In this document: in pieces, positions 7,934-14,893 of the stretch
Layout: every line of letters starts with the position of its first letter
Numbering within the stretch: the stretch's first letter is position 1
Source of the DNA: Coemansia sp. RSA 922
Taxonomy: Eukaryota; Kickxellomycota; Kickxellomycetes; Kickxellales; Kickxellaceae
NCBI GenBank assembly: GCA_027577415.1
Contig: JANBQS010000596.1
Span: forward strand, 1 to 14,893
Length of the DNA stretch: 14,893 nucleotides
Reading direction: 5' to 3'
The notes under the pieces: model-generated
Seen by the model: only the letters and a program-made list of their open reading frames with translations
Databases searched by the model: none
What the model was told of the DNA's origin: nothing
Program-made: the position numbers and the translations under genes

Positions 7934-9892
7934 ATGGACATCAATGACATATTCAAAGAGTCGGTCTCTAGCAAGACGCTGATGCCCAGCAAGTCAAAGC
8001 GCAAGCTAGGTGCAACGCCCGGTCTGCGCACGCTAAAGGAAGGCGGCTATGGCATTACAGATTCCTCCAATATCGCCGATGGTGTTGATAGCGAACATGT
8101 CAAGCGCGTCAAACGCGCCGAATCGGACAGCGCTGAAGATGACGACGACGGTGCTGATGACGACGAAGGTGGACGTTTCTTCTCCGATGGACTGACTAGT
8201 GAGGAAAAGGACGTCATGACGTGGGTCGACAATATGGAGATCATGGATGATGCGCTGGACCAAGCGGCCGTGCAACGAATGGTGGTACGGCTCGAGCGAG
8301 CAGTGTCCAAAAACACCGAGGACCGGATCAAGCACGCGAATTCGCCACAACTATTTGCAGAGTCTGAAGCCGATCTCGACGAGGCTCTTCAGCGGCTCTT
8401 GCTCTTGGCCAACGACGTGCAGTACCTAAAGGTCTTGGAAGACTTGGGCACACTGCCAACGCTTGTTGGACTGATGGCTCATGAGAATGCCGACATTACG
8501 CTGGACGTTATCCAGTTCGTAGTCGAAGTGACTGCCGAGGACGCCTGGAGCCATGAGGGCGAGTCAACAGAGGAGCGAGAGCTGGTCAGCGTCTTTGTCC
8601 GCGCATTGGCCGCCAACGAGTTCTTTGAAGTGTTGGGCCAGAACTTGCGCCGTCTAAAGGAGGACTCTGATTCATTTGAGGGCGAAGCTGATCGCATGGG
8701 CGTGTTCCAATCCCTGAGCTTGGTCGAGAATATTGTGTCGCTGGACAGCACCATTGTCGGCTCCGTTGTTAGCGCCATGGATTTGCTCGAGTGGCTGCGG
8801 ACACGTATTACTCGATCCGTGTATAGCCGAGCAAGCGCCAAAGGGTCCACAACTCAGGCCGATCCGAACCAGCAATACGCAGCAGAGCTTGTCTCGATTC
8901 TGCTGCACTCCAGCTGGCAGCATCGCGTGGAGGCCAGCAGCGGCCAGCTCGGACTTACGCTGATGGAGTGTTTGGCCAAGTACAAGAAGCACACGCCGGA
9001 AGACGAAGTCGAAATGGAGTACTTGGAGAACATCGTCGACTCCATCTGCATGATGGTGAGTACGCGCGTAGGCAAGAGCGCGTTTATCGAGGCCGAGGGT
9101 GTCGAGTTGTTGCTAGTTTTGCAGCAGCAACAGCAGCAAGTCGCTCGCTTATTATCTCTCAAGATTCTTGACTACGCAATGTCGCCGACATACTCGGACC
9201 CAGCCGCCAAGGATGCGGGCGAGGACGAAGCAGCTCAATCCAAGGCCCTGGCAGCGTCTATGGCGAAGCGCTACATCGATAACCGGGGTTTGAAGCATTT
9301 GTTCTCAATTCTGATGCACCAAGGCAAGGGCGGCGTACGGAAGCTGTACAAAAAGTACCCCGAAACTGACGACCGTGCAGTGAGCTGCCTGGCCAGTCTG
9401 TTCCGGCTTACTCGCCGTGACTCGCCAGAGCACTGGCGCTTACTGGCCAAATTTGCCTCGACACAGACCGACGACTCTAGTTGGAAGCTCTATGTCGATC
9501 GCATCGTCGAGCTGAATATTGAGTACTTTGAGCGCGTTCAAGGAGTGGAAGCACAGGCTGATAGTGATAGTGACAACGAGAGCGAAGCTGACTCTGACAG
9601 CGAGATGGATCGGTACACACGGCGGCTGGATGCTGGGCTGTTTTCGCTGCAAATGACTGACATTGTAGTGGCGTTTGTAGCCGAGGATGCCAAGGCAAGG
9701 GAGCATATTGAGCAGCAGCTGAAGCGAAAGGGGCGCACTCTAGCTATGGTTGCTGAGGAGCTGGCGGAGTATGTGGCAGCCAGGGAAGAGACTGACCTCC
9801 AAGCTGCTCCAAGAAAGCGGATCATCCAGCGGATCAAGGAGAGCCACGAAGGACCGCTAACAGTAGCTCACATGTTGTGCCACATTGAGTGA
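7934..9892 (+). CDS. CTNNBL1: Beta-catenin-like protein 1 (CTNNBL1 family), spliceosome-associated ARM-repeat protein, 652 aa
   Basis: CTNNBL1 is a nuclear armadillo-repeat protein associated with the Prp19/CDC5L complex of the spliceosome. It binds basic nuclear-localisation-type peptides. The match runs along the whole protein: LFAESEADLDEALQRLLLLA, LPTLVGLMAHENADITLDVI, GQNLRRLKEDSDSFEGEADR then GVFQSLSLVENIV, MECLAKYKKHTPEDEVEMEY, RYIDNRGLKHLF and the near-invariant RYTRRLDAGLFSLQ close to the C-terminus. Helical ARM repeats fill residues about 95-640. The N-terminus carries basic patches (SKSKRKLG, VKRVKRAE) and an acidic run (EDDDDGADDDEGG), as in other members. Local oddities are a six-glutamine run near residue 396-401 and an acidic Ser/Asp insert ADSDSDNESEADSDSEMD just before RYTRRLDAG. 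It is a single exon from an ATG after a pyrimidine-rich leader. The length is somewhat above the human protein's roughly 560 residues because of these inserts. Confidence 0.93.
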   Translation: MDINDIFKESVSSKTLMPSKSKRKLGATPGLRTLKEGGYGITDSSNIADGVDSEHVKRVKRAESDSAEDDDDGADDDEGGRFFSDGLTSEEKDVMTWVDNMEIMDDALDQAAVQRMVVRLERAVSKNTEDRIKHANSPQLFAESEADLDEALQRLLLLANDVQYLKVLEDLGTLPTLVGLMAHENADITLDVIQFVVEVTAEDAWSHEGESTEERELVSVFVRALAANEFFEVLGQNLRRLKEDSDSFEGEADRMGVFQSLSLVENIVSLDSTIVGSVVSAMDLLEWLRTRITRSVYSRASAKGSTTQADPNQQYAAELVSILLHSSWQHRVEASSGQLGLTLMECLAKYKKHTPEDEVEMEYLENIVDSICMMVSTRVGKSAFIEAEGVELLLVLQQQQQQVARLLSLKILDYAMSPTYSDPAAKDAGEDEAAQSKALAASMAKRYIDNRGLKHLFSILMHQGKGGVRKLYKKYPETDDRAVSCLASLFRLTRRDSPEHWRLLAKFASTQTDDSSWKLYVDRIVELNIEYFERVQGVEAQADSDSDNESEADSDSEMDRYTRRLDAGLFSLQMTDIVVAFVAEDAKAREHIEQQLKRKGRTLAMVAEELAEYVAAREETDLQAAPRKRIIQRIKESHEGPLTVAHMLCHIE

Positions 9893-9942
9893 AAATAGAG
9901 CAGGCGTCTATATAAATATATTTCAGTCAACTATAGCAATAG
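9893..9942. other. 50-bp convergent gap (CTNNBL1 / carnitine carrier)
   Basis: Contains TATATAAATATATTT, an AT-rich block that may serve as polyadenylation efficiency sequence for one or both genes. Overlapping 3' ends are likely. Confidence 0.5.
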
Positions 9943-10981
9943 CTACCAGACAGAGTTCATAAACTGGAGCGAAAGCTCAACACCCAAGAAGCAGGCAGCG
10001 TTGGCAGGGAAGGCGCGGAGCATGGCGGGACCAATTCCGCGGAAAAGAGCGCCAGGACCCTCAACGCGCATCATCTCAACAAAGACCTGGCGCACGCCGG
10101 TGTACTTGCCCTCGGGAGATGTCTGCAGGCGGGACTTTAGCACATCGGGAGGGATGGCGACTGCCCAGTTGGCCATTCCAGCGAGGCCGCCGGCTGTGAC
10201 GATGGCCAGAGGCGAGATCGCGCCCTGGCCGGCACTCTGGCTGGTCAGCTTCTTTTTGATGAGCTCGTAGGCGCCAAAATATGCGACACTGCCTGGCACG
10301 TCTCGCAAGAGTGTTGCGCAGGTTCCCTTGAATAAGCTGCGGAAGCCAGCGGTGCGGATAATACCCATCGCCGCGTCGGCTGGACCCTTGTAGGCAACAC
10401 CGGTGCTGTTGGCGGCGCCGACCTGCAGAGTGCACTTGATGCGCTCCATGGGTGCCATGACTGCTGTGGTAGGGATGGCGGAGAACCCACCGGCAAACAG
10501 GATCTGGTTGGTCGAGAGCTTGTCAGTGGGCGACTACAAAAAGAAAGAGAGAAGTCGATGATTAGCCACGGAACAAAGCGCAATCTCCGGTCCCCGAGAG
10601 AAAAGAGGGCACATGAAAAGCAGCCTCACATGCTATTTTACTTACCAGGTTGTAGGCGTAGCGCATAATCTTCTGGCCCTGGTCGTAGCCCCAGAAGCAA
10701 ATGGCAAAGACGGGTGTAGCTCCGACCAGCGGCGCTGCCATGCCACGGTACATGCCGCGGATACCACTTTCAGCCAGCGTCTTACGGAAGCAGTCCATGG
10801 TGCTCTTGTATTGAGTTGACGTTTGCATCCTGACTTTGAGCAGATCTAGCGGATGCCCAGCTGCTACCAGGCACATACCGCCAAACCCGCCCGACAAGAA
10901 CGACTTTACGCCTGATGTTCCTCCTGTCGACACCTTGGGCTTCTCTTCGGGCGCAATAACAGCGAGTTCTGTTGACGACAT
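9943..10981 (-). CDS. Mitochondrial carnitine/acylcarnitine carrier (SLC25A20/Crc1 family), 308 aa; exons 10646-10981 and 9943-10533
   Basis: Inner-membrane antiporter that brings acylcarnitine into the matrix in exchange for carnitine, feeding mitochondrial acetyl/acyl units for oxidation. The three tandem SLC25 repeats are complete: HPLDLLK (43-49), APMERIK (139-145) and the strongly diagnostic NWAVAIPPDVLKSRLQT (234 onward), followed by RAFPANAACFLG. Other carrier-specific stretches are SGGFGGMCLVAAGHPLD, FRKTLAESGIRGMYRGMAAP and LLRDVPGSVAYFGAYE. The length equals that of family members. The start at 10981 gives a short hydrophilic N-terminus ahead of the first repeat. The stop lies 50 bp from the CTNNBL1 stop on the other strand. 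An upstream cluster of GATA-type sites (11174-11526) could bear on its regulation. Confidence 0.93.
10534..10645 (-). other. Intron of the carnitine/acylcarnitine carrier (112 nt)
   Basis: Donor GTAAGT, a GCTAAT branch site, then a pyrimidine tract ending CTTTTTGTAG on the minus strand. It is phase 0, joining YAYNL to SPTDKLSTNQILFAGG, the start of the second carrier repeat. Removal gives a full-length carrier. Confidence 0.93.
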
Positions 10982-11554
10982 TGCTATAGCGAGTAAATGT
11001 ATAAAAATAACAAAGAGTGACTGAAATACGGCTTTAATACAGAAAGAAGAAAAGAGAAGACGATGCGAAAACTAAAGCAGGTACTTTGCTGGGGAAGGGG
11101 CATTTATATCCGTGCCCATGCATTTGCAAGCGCAGACATCCCCCTCAGAGGCACATGAATGTCTTTCCCATGCTTATCTCAGTCTTGGAGGAGTAGCGCT
11201 TAGCTCGAATATTGCCGCGAGCGGGAGATAAAGAAATGGCTGCTGGAAGGCACGCGGCGTTTAGTCACTCCTCGCCCTAAAAAAGGCGACCATCAAAGAT
11301 GTACACTTATCGCAGCAGTATTTTCTGCAAAGTAATCGGCAATTTCTCTGCGCTGGCACGTGCATAGATAGATGCCTATATGAGATAGGAACCGCTTATC
11401 AGAGCCGGCTCAGTCGTTTCAAGGAAAGAGCCGCCAGATTATCGCAAGATGTGGTTGGTGGCGATATATTGTACTAGAAGATTAAAAACATGGCTAGAGG
11501 TTGGAAGGATATCATCGTATCTATCTCGCTCTCCCTCGGTTGAAGCTTGTGTGC
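10982..11554. promoter_or_regulatory. Upstream region of the carnitine carrier / downstream region of cytochrome b5
   Basis: 573 bp without a supportable gene. On the minus strand a TATAAA lies at 11103-11108, about 120 nt before the carrier ATG, and is a candidate TATA box. A CACGTG lies at 11357-11362. Six WGATAR-type sites occur between 11174 and 11526. A small inverted repeat TCGCC/GGCGA (11272-11276 and 11285-11289) has an A-rich loop. The part nearest 11554 should include the cytochrome b5 3' untranslated region. Confidence 0.5.
11174..11526. promoter_or_regulatory. Cluster of six WGATAR (GATA-factor type) motifs
   Basis: Motifs by eye: TTATCT 11174-11179, AGATAA 11226-11231, AGATAG 11366-11371, AGATAG 11383-11388, TTATCA 11396-11401 and CTATCT 11521-11526. 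WGATAR is the core site of fungal GATA regulators (nitrogen, iron, light). At random, fewer than one site is expected per 350 bp. The cluster lies 190-550 bp upstream of the carnitine carrier start. Function is inference. Confidence 0.35.
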
Positions 11555-12148
11555 TTACGCGTAGAGCTTGTACGCAAGAAGTGCGACACAAACAGCGACT
11601 GGGATGAGAATTCCCCACGATCCACTACAACAGAACATCACAACAACAAAATAGAAACACGGTGAAAGAGTTAGCGCTGTGCTGTATTCTCTTAGGCATA
11701 CGACAAAGTGGGCCAAAGTCAACATACCTGCTCTGCTTCTGGCGATGCGCGACATCGCTGTCGGGAACTTTGTGCGGTACGCTGGTCGGCGCCTCTCCCT
11801 ATATGAAGAACACATCAATGCAGGTACAAGTATATGCAAACGAGGATGCATTAGCAGTAGTAGCATATAAACGCGGTAACTCTGACTACCTGCTGTTGGA
11901 TACTCTACCTCAAGGTCGCCAATAAAGTAGTCCTTCAGGAGCTCGCGTGCATCGTCCGAATGGCCAATATCCTCAAACGCCTCCGTAGCATCGATTCCGG
12001 CATGCTCTAGAATTACCTCCTCGCCGCCAGGGTGCTCGTCGAGGAATTTTGTCACGTCGTACACCTTGCCGTGGACAACAATCCAAACGTCCTCGCGCTT
12101 CGCATGCTGCTGAATTTGCTCGCCAGTGTACGCCTTTACTTTGGACAT
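11555..12148 (-). CDS. Cytochrome b5, tail-anchored, 131 aa; exons 11890-12148, 11728-11794, 11555-11624
   Basis: Small haem protein that passes electrons to desaturases, hydroxylases and P450s at the ER (or outer mitochondrial) membrane. Exon 1 carries the whole haem domain: [40 protein letters not shown] with haem ligand H39, and [12 protein letters not shown] with the second ligand H63. Exon 2 is a 67-nt mini-exon encoding a hydrophilic linker ([20 protein letters not shown]). Exon 3 encodes a C-terminal membrane anchor, [20 protein letters not shown], ending in YA at the stop. The start MSKVKAYTG is where family members begin; the frame is open a little further upstream but would give an unlikely extension. 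It shares a 231-bp divergent promoter region with GatB. The splice sites fit in phase across all three exons. Confidence 0.92.
   Translation of the reverse strand: MSKVKAYTGEQIQQHAKREDVWIVVHGKVYDVTKFLDEHPGGEEVILEHAGIDATEAFEDIGHSDDARELLKDYFIGDLEVEYPTAGSQSYRVYMLLLLMHPRLHILVPALMCSSYRERRRPAYRTKFPTAMSRIARSRAGMLTLAHFVVCLREYSTALTLSPCFYFVVVMFCCSGSWGILIPVAVCVALLAYKLYA
11625..11727 (-). other. Cytochrome b5 intron 2 (103 nt)
   Basis: Donor GTATGT, branch GCTAAC, pyrimidine/T-rich stretch and acceptor TGTTGTAG on the minus strand; phase 2. Splicing joins QKQS to SGSWGILIP, placing the anchor in frame. Confidence 0.88.
11795..11889 (-). other. Cytochrome b5 intron 1 (95 nt)
   Basis: Donor GTAGTC (weak), branch GCTAAT, acceptor ATAGGGAG|AGGCG; phase 1. 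A competing acceptor CATATAG lies 4 nt upstream and would shift the frame away from the membrane anchor, so the downstream AG is chosen. Confidence 0.78.
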
Positions 12149-12379
12149 TTTAATTATTATTCGTATGATGCTCGGTGTAGAATGGAAATGGAAAGCAGTG
12201 GAACACAAGAACTCGGAAGGAAAGTCCCGAAAAAAAAGTCACTAGGAGCTCTTCTCATCACATCACAGCTAATCAAATCAGCGTCGATCAGAGAGAGCTC
12301 ATCATCACAAGATATCGGTCCAGAAATACTTCACGCTCTTGCCTTTGGTTCGTCTTTCAATTCACTAGATTCGATATTA
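12149..12379. promoter_or_regulatory. Divergent promoter region shared by cytochrome b5 and GatB
   Basis: 231 bp between the two inferred starts. AT-rich sequence lies just before the cytochrome b5 ATG (TTTTAATTATTATTC), and an A-rich run is at about 12231-12238. The GatB frame is open right through it, so a longer GatB start at 12182 cannot be excluded. Confidence 0.5.
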
Positions 12380-13918
12380 ATGCATATATTGCGGTCGGTT
12401 CGTGCGAGTGCGCGCCATTGCGCCAACTACAAATTCACTGCAAACGTGCCGCTGCACAGGCGATACTACAAACCATGGGGAGCAACTATCGGCCTAGAGC
12501 TTCATGTCCAGCTCGCTGCAGCGCAAAAGCTATTCTCGGCAGCAAGTGCCAAGTGGGACGATCCGCCAAACACAAACGTCGACTTTATTGACGCTGGCCT
12601 GCCTGGATCTATGCCACGGCTTAACCCAGAATGCGTTTCGCTGGCGGCGCGGGCGATCCTGTGCTTGAATGGGCAAGTGCAGCCCATGTCATCTTTTGAC
12701 CGTAAGCACTACTTTTACTCGGACCAACCCCTCGGCTACCAGATCACTCAGCAGCGGCATCCAATTGGCCGTGGCGGCTTTATTGAACTTGGCCAGACAG
12801 ATGGCCTTGACTATACAAAGCGCGTGCGCATTCACCAGTTGCAATTGGAGCAAGATACCGCAAAGAGCGTTCATGGAGCGTACCCAGGATATATACTGAC
12901 TGACCTTAACCGTGCTGGCGTGGCGCTGGTGGAGATTGTTAGTGAACCGGATATGGAGACCGCAACCGAGGCAGTGCACTTTGTGCGCAAAATGCAGACT
13001 TTGCTACGACATACAGGTGTCTCTAGCTGCAATATGGAAGATGGCTCGCTGCGTTGCGATGTAAATGTATCCGTCTATCGCGACAATGAAGGGCGACTAT
13101 CCGGCACACGCTGTGAGCTCAAGAACCTCAACAGTCTAAGGACCATTCGTGGGGCTATTGAGGCTGAAGTCTCGAGGCAGATTGAGCTTATCTCGGCTGG
13201 GCATCGTGTGAAGCAAGAAACACGAGGGTTTGACGCGCACAGTGGAAAGACCGTTTTGTCCCGATCAAAAGAGACAGCGCCGGACTACCGATACATGCCC
13301 GAGCCCGATCTTCCCGCTGTGCACATATCCGAGGACTGGATCGAGCATATACGCAGCTCACTTCCCGAGCTTCCCGAGGCGACACTCTCCCGCGTGACAC
13401 GACAGTACGGGCTGTTGTCAGAAGATGTGACCACTATGCTCGGTGAGCCTGGGTGCATTTCATTCTTTGAGCATGCAGCCAGGGGCCGGGACCCAAAGCG
13501 CGTTGCAGCTTGGATTACCTCTGAAATATTTGGTCAGCTTTCATATCGTGCTCAGAGGCTAAGCGACAGTACGCTAACCGTTCAACAGTTTTCTGGCTTG
13601 TTAGACGCCCTGGCTAGCAACGCAGTCACGTCGGCGCAAGCAAAGCTGCTGCTGATCGAATTTATGGATGGCGACAAGCGCACTGCCGATGAGCTTATTC
13701 AAGCTCATGGGTGGGAGGTAATGAACGACTTGGGTCGGTTGCAAGATCTAGCCACTCAGTTGTTGGAAAAGCACCCGAAGGAAGCTGCTGAATACAAGGC
13801 GGGGCACAAGCGCCGGCTCAACTTTTTTGTTGCTAAGATCATGGCCGCAACCAAGGGACAGGCAAGACCTCAGGATGTCAGTCGAGTGCTAAAGGAGTGT
13901 TTAGATGTGAAACAGTGA
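12380..13918 (+). CDS. GATB: Mitochondrial glutamyl-tRNA(Gln) amidotransferase subunit B (GatB/Pet112), 512 aa
   Basis: GatB is the kinase/transamidase half of the GatAB(F/C) complex, which turns misacylated Glu-tRNA(Gln) into Gln-tRNA(Gln) in mitochondria. Family signatures appear in order: IGLELHVQLAAAQKLFSA (37-54), FDRKHYFYSDQPLGYQITQ (about 106), TDLNRAGVALVEIVSEPD (about 174), MEDGSLRCDVNVSVY, CELKNLNSLRTI (about 245), KETAPDYRYMPEPDLP (about 297), and the C-terminal YqeY-like tail domain ending FFVAKIMAATKGQARPQDV. The start at 12380 is chosen because MHILRSVRASARH... is arginine-rich, lacks acidic residues and passes straight into the catalytic domain, as expected for a mitochondrial presequence. 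Upstream in-frame ATGs (for example 12182) give a less convincing extension. It is a single exon. The stop is 36 bp from the stop of the converging Rab-like gene. Confidence 0.93.
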   Translation: MHILRSVRASARHCANYKFTANVPLHRRYYKPWGATIGLELHVQLAAAQKLFSAASAKWDDPPNTNVDFIDAGLPGSMPRLNPECVSLAARAILCLNGQVQPMSSFDRKHYFYSDQPLGYQITQQRHPIGRGGFIELGQTDGLDYTKRVRIHQLQLEQDTAKSVHGAYPGYILTDLNRAGVALVEIVSEPDMETATEAVHFVRKMQTLLRHTGVSSCNMEDGSLRCDVNVSVYRDNEGRLSGTRCELKNLNSLRTIRGAIEAEVSRQIELISAGHRVKQETRGFDAHSGKTVLSRSKETAPDYRYMPEPDLPAVHISEDWIEHIRSSLPELPEATLSRVTRQYGLLSEDVTTMLGEPGCISFFEHAARGRDPKRVAAWITSEIFGQLSYRAQRLSDSTLTVQQFSGLLDALASNAVTSAQAKLLLIEFMDGDKRTADELIQAHGWEVMNDLGRLQDLATQLLEKHPKEAAEYKAGHKRRLNFFVAKIMAATKGQARPQDVSRVLKECLDVKQ

Positions 13919-13954
13919 GCATATTGATTGAATTCATGAAAAAGTTGTAATATA
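13919..13954. other. 36-bp convergent gap (GatB / Rab-like protein)
   Basis: The shortest gap between facing stops in the window, AT-rich. Transcripts of both genes almost certainly extend into each other's coding region. Confidence 0.55.
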
Positions 13955-14542
13955 TTAGCAAACTCGGTCTGCTGCGGCGGTTCTCTTTTGCGCCTTGCTG
14001 CATATTGTGTGCTCGTAAAATAAAGATAATAGTCTCTGTTGGCGTGTATCTAGCACCGCAGCACTAATACACCCTGACAGGTCAATAACCCGAGCACCAC
14101 GGCTCGCTACAAGCGGATCAATTATATTTGAGAGCATCGTATTGGCCTTCCAGTCCGCAGCCAGTGACCCGTCAAGAACAATGGCAATAGGTACCCCCTG
14201 AAGACTTGCGGTGTTGGAAGCATCTTCAATCCACTCGGCTGCACGCAAAAATGTCCTGGGCACAGAACTGTCGCAGACCAGAATAAGCGCGTCGAGCCCA
14301 ATTGAATAGAGCATCTGGCGTGAGGATGGGTGCCTGGTCTCACTAGGAATAATCAAAAACTCGACCCAGACATTATCACCACCCTCTAGTCGCTCAAAGT
14401 CCAGAACATCGACCATCGGACCAGCCTGGATGCTGGTGATACTGGGTGCACTGTTGAGTGGGCGGCATATCCGATTTATAAGCTCCGATCTCCCAATGGT
14501 CGCCTCACCTAGCACGCCGATACGAATTGAGGCATTGTTCAT
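13955..14542 (-). CDS. Rab-like small GTPase-fold protein with degenerate nucleotide-binding motifs, 195 aa (RABL3-like by inference)
   Basis: The N-terminus MNNASIRIGVLGEATIGRSE has the strand-loop layout of a Ras-family P-loop, but the invariant lysine is arginine (GEATIGRS, 12-19). The strand that normally ends in the DxxG motif reads VWVEFLIIPSETRH, with no DxxG. The stretch GLDALILVCDSSVPRTFLRAAEWIED follows the usual Rab pattern after switch II and resembles RABL3 proteins. At the NKxD position it has IAIVLDGS, and the SAK-like position reads VIDLSGC. The fold assignment rests on this pattern; loss of GTP hydrolysis is inferred. The ATG at 14542 is used because it puts the P-loop at the usual place. 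A TTTTATTTTCAG just upstream could instead be an acceptor joining a further 5' exon. The C-terminus is basic and ends DRVC, a possible but non-standard lipidation cysteine. Confidence 0.65.
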   Translation of the reverse strand: MNNASIRIGVLGEATIGRSELINRICRPLNSAPSITSIQAGPMVDVLDFERLEGGDNVWVEFLIIPSETRHPSSRQMLYSIGLDALILVCDSSVPRTFLRAAEWIEDASNTASLQGVPIAIVLDGSLAADWKANTMLSNIIDPLVASRGARVIDLSGCISAAVLDTRQQRLLSLFYEHTICSKAQKRTAAADRVC

Positions 14543-14632
14543 GTGGAACTGACTGAAAATAAAAGAAGCATACGAGGAAGTCAACGGGAAAATATGTAAA
14601 CTAGCTTTTTATTATTTTCTACAAAACCTGGC

Positions 14633-14824
14633 TCAAAATATTTTTGGTACCATTAAATCGTTGCAGCCTCCACACTTATTGCATTGCACGTGTACATAAA
14701 GGGACTCAGTAGTTTCTAGTGGCAGCTTGCTCCCGCATTTAGTGCAATTGGCAATACCATCGGATGTTATTGCTATCATTTCTTTAACCTTTATTTGCAG
14801 GCGGTAGTATGGCTTTAATCGCAT
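14633..14824 (-). CDS. Short zinc-ribbon-like protein or 3' exon of a longer gene (63 aa)
   Basis: The frame begins MRLKPYYRLQIKVKEMIAI and contains CTKC, 17 residues, CNKC, then GGC: a C-x2-C...C-x2-C zinc-ribbon pattern. It ends NDLMVPKIF at a TGA 90 bp before the Rab-like start. The family is not recognised. A strand-rich run before a four-cysteine ribbon is reminiscent of OB-fold or nucleic-acid-binding tails, but this is only a guess. An in-frame TAA lies immediately before the ATG, so it is either a small gene or the spliced last exon of a gene beyond the window. Codon use is AT-rich at third positions, unlike the neighbours. Confidence 0.4.
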   Translation of the reverse strand: MRLKPYYRLQIKVKEMIAITSDGIANCTKCGSKLPLETTESLYVHVQCNKCGGCNDLMVPKIF

Positions 14825-14893
14825 TTATCCAAAGATGTACTCAACGGATGCTGGCAAAAAGCCACATCAACAGCGCTATAGACGTTGGAATAG

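Noticed and set aside
8733..8963. Plus- and minus-strand ORFs overlapping CTNNBL1
   Set aside because: Out-of-frame or antisense shadows of a strongly supported gene.
11272..11289. Inverted repeat with A-rich loop resembling a bacterial terminator
   Set aside because: Five-base stems are common by chance, and rho-independent termination does not apply in a nuclear fungal genome.
12149..12208. Upstream extension of cytochrome b5 (start at 12208)
   Set aside because: Adds about 20 residues unlike family members; the 12148 ATG gives the standard N-terminus.
1..14893. Mobile elements, CRISPR arrays, tRNA or rRNA genes
   Set aside because: No terminal repeats, transposase motifs, regular repeat-spacer arrays or cloverleaf/rRNA signatures were seen on either strand.

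Overview
This window reads as nuclear DNA of a fungus. Genes sit on both strands and are tightly packed. Their spliceosomal introns are short (89-112 nt), with GT...AG ends and GCTAAC/GCTAAT-type branch sites. The proteins are clear eukaryotic core families: CK2 alpha, a Ste20/GCK kinase, CTNNBL1, a mitochondrial carnitine/acylcarnitine carrier, tail-anchored cytochrome b5 and mitochondrial GatB. The gene structures and the presence of CTNNBL1 and a Rab-like protein would fit an early-diverging (zygomycete-grade, perhaps Kickxellomycotina-like) lineage. That placement is inference and weakly held. No prokaryotic operon, CRISPR array, rRNA, tRNA or transposon was recognised.

Layout: 1-881 (-) is the N-terminal part of casein kinase 2 alpha, cut by the window edge, with an unusual in-frame 5' extension. 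882-1784 is a divergent promoter region that holds a perfect 33-nt pyrimidine/purine alternation. 1785-3321 (+) is a two-exon gene for an unrecognised 477-aa probable nuclear protein. 3396-7540 (-) is a two-exon gene for a 1351-aa Kic1/Nak1-like Ste20-family kinase. 7934-9892 (+) is CTNNBL1. 9943-10981 (-) is a two-exon carnitine/acylcarnitine carrier. 11555-12148 (-) is a three-exon cytochrome b5. 12380-13918 (+) is mitochondrial GatB/Pet112. 13955-14542 (-) is a Rab-like pseudo-GTPase. 14633-14824 (-) is a short zinc-ribbon-like reading frame, possibly the 3' end of a gene that continues outside the window.

The genes alternate between divergent pairs that share a promoter region (CK2/unknown, Ste20 kinase/CTNNBL1, cytochrome b5/GatB) and convergent pairs with very short 3' gaps of 74, 50 and 36 bp. 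They do not form one pathway. Two kinases bear on growth and polarity, one protein belongs to the spliceosome, and carrier and GatB serve mitochondrial fatty-acid import and translation. Cytochrome b5 serves ER or outer-mitochondrial-membrane electron transfer.

I found no convincing new multi-gene system. The observations most worth following are the membrane-segment extension fused in frame to CK2 alpha, the degenerate Rab-like protein, the orphan nuclear protein, the cluster of GATA-type sites upstream of the carnitine carrier, and the frame-neutral double intron of cytochrome b5.
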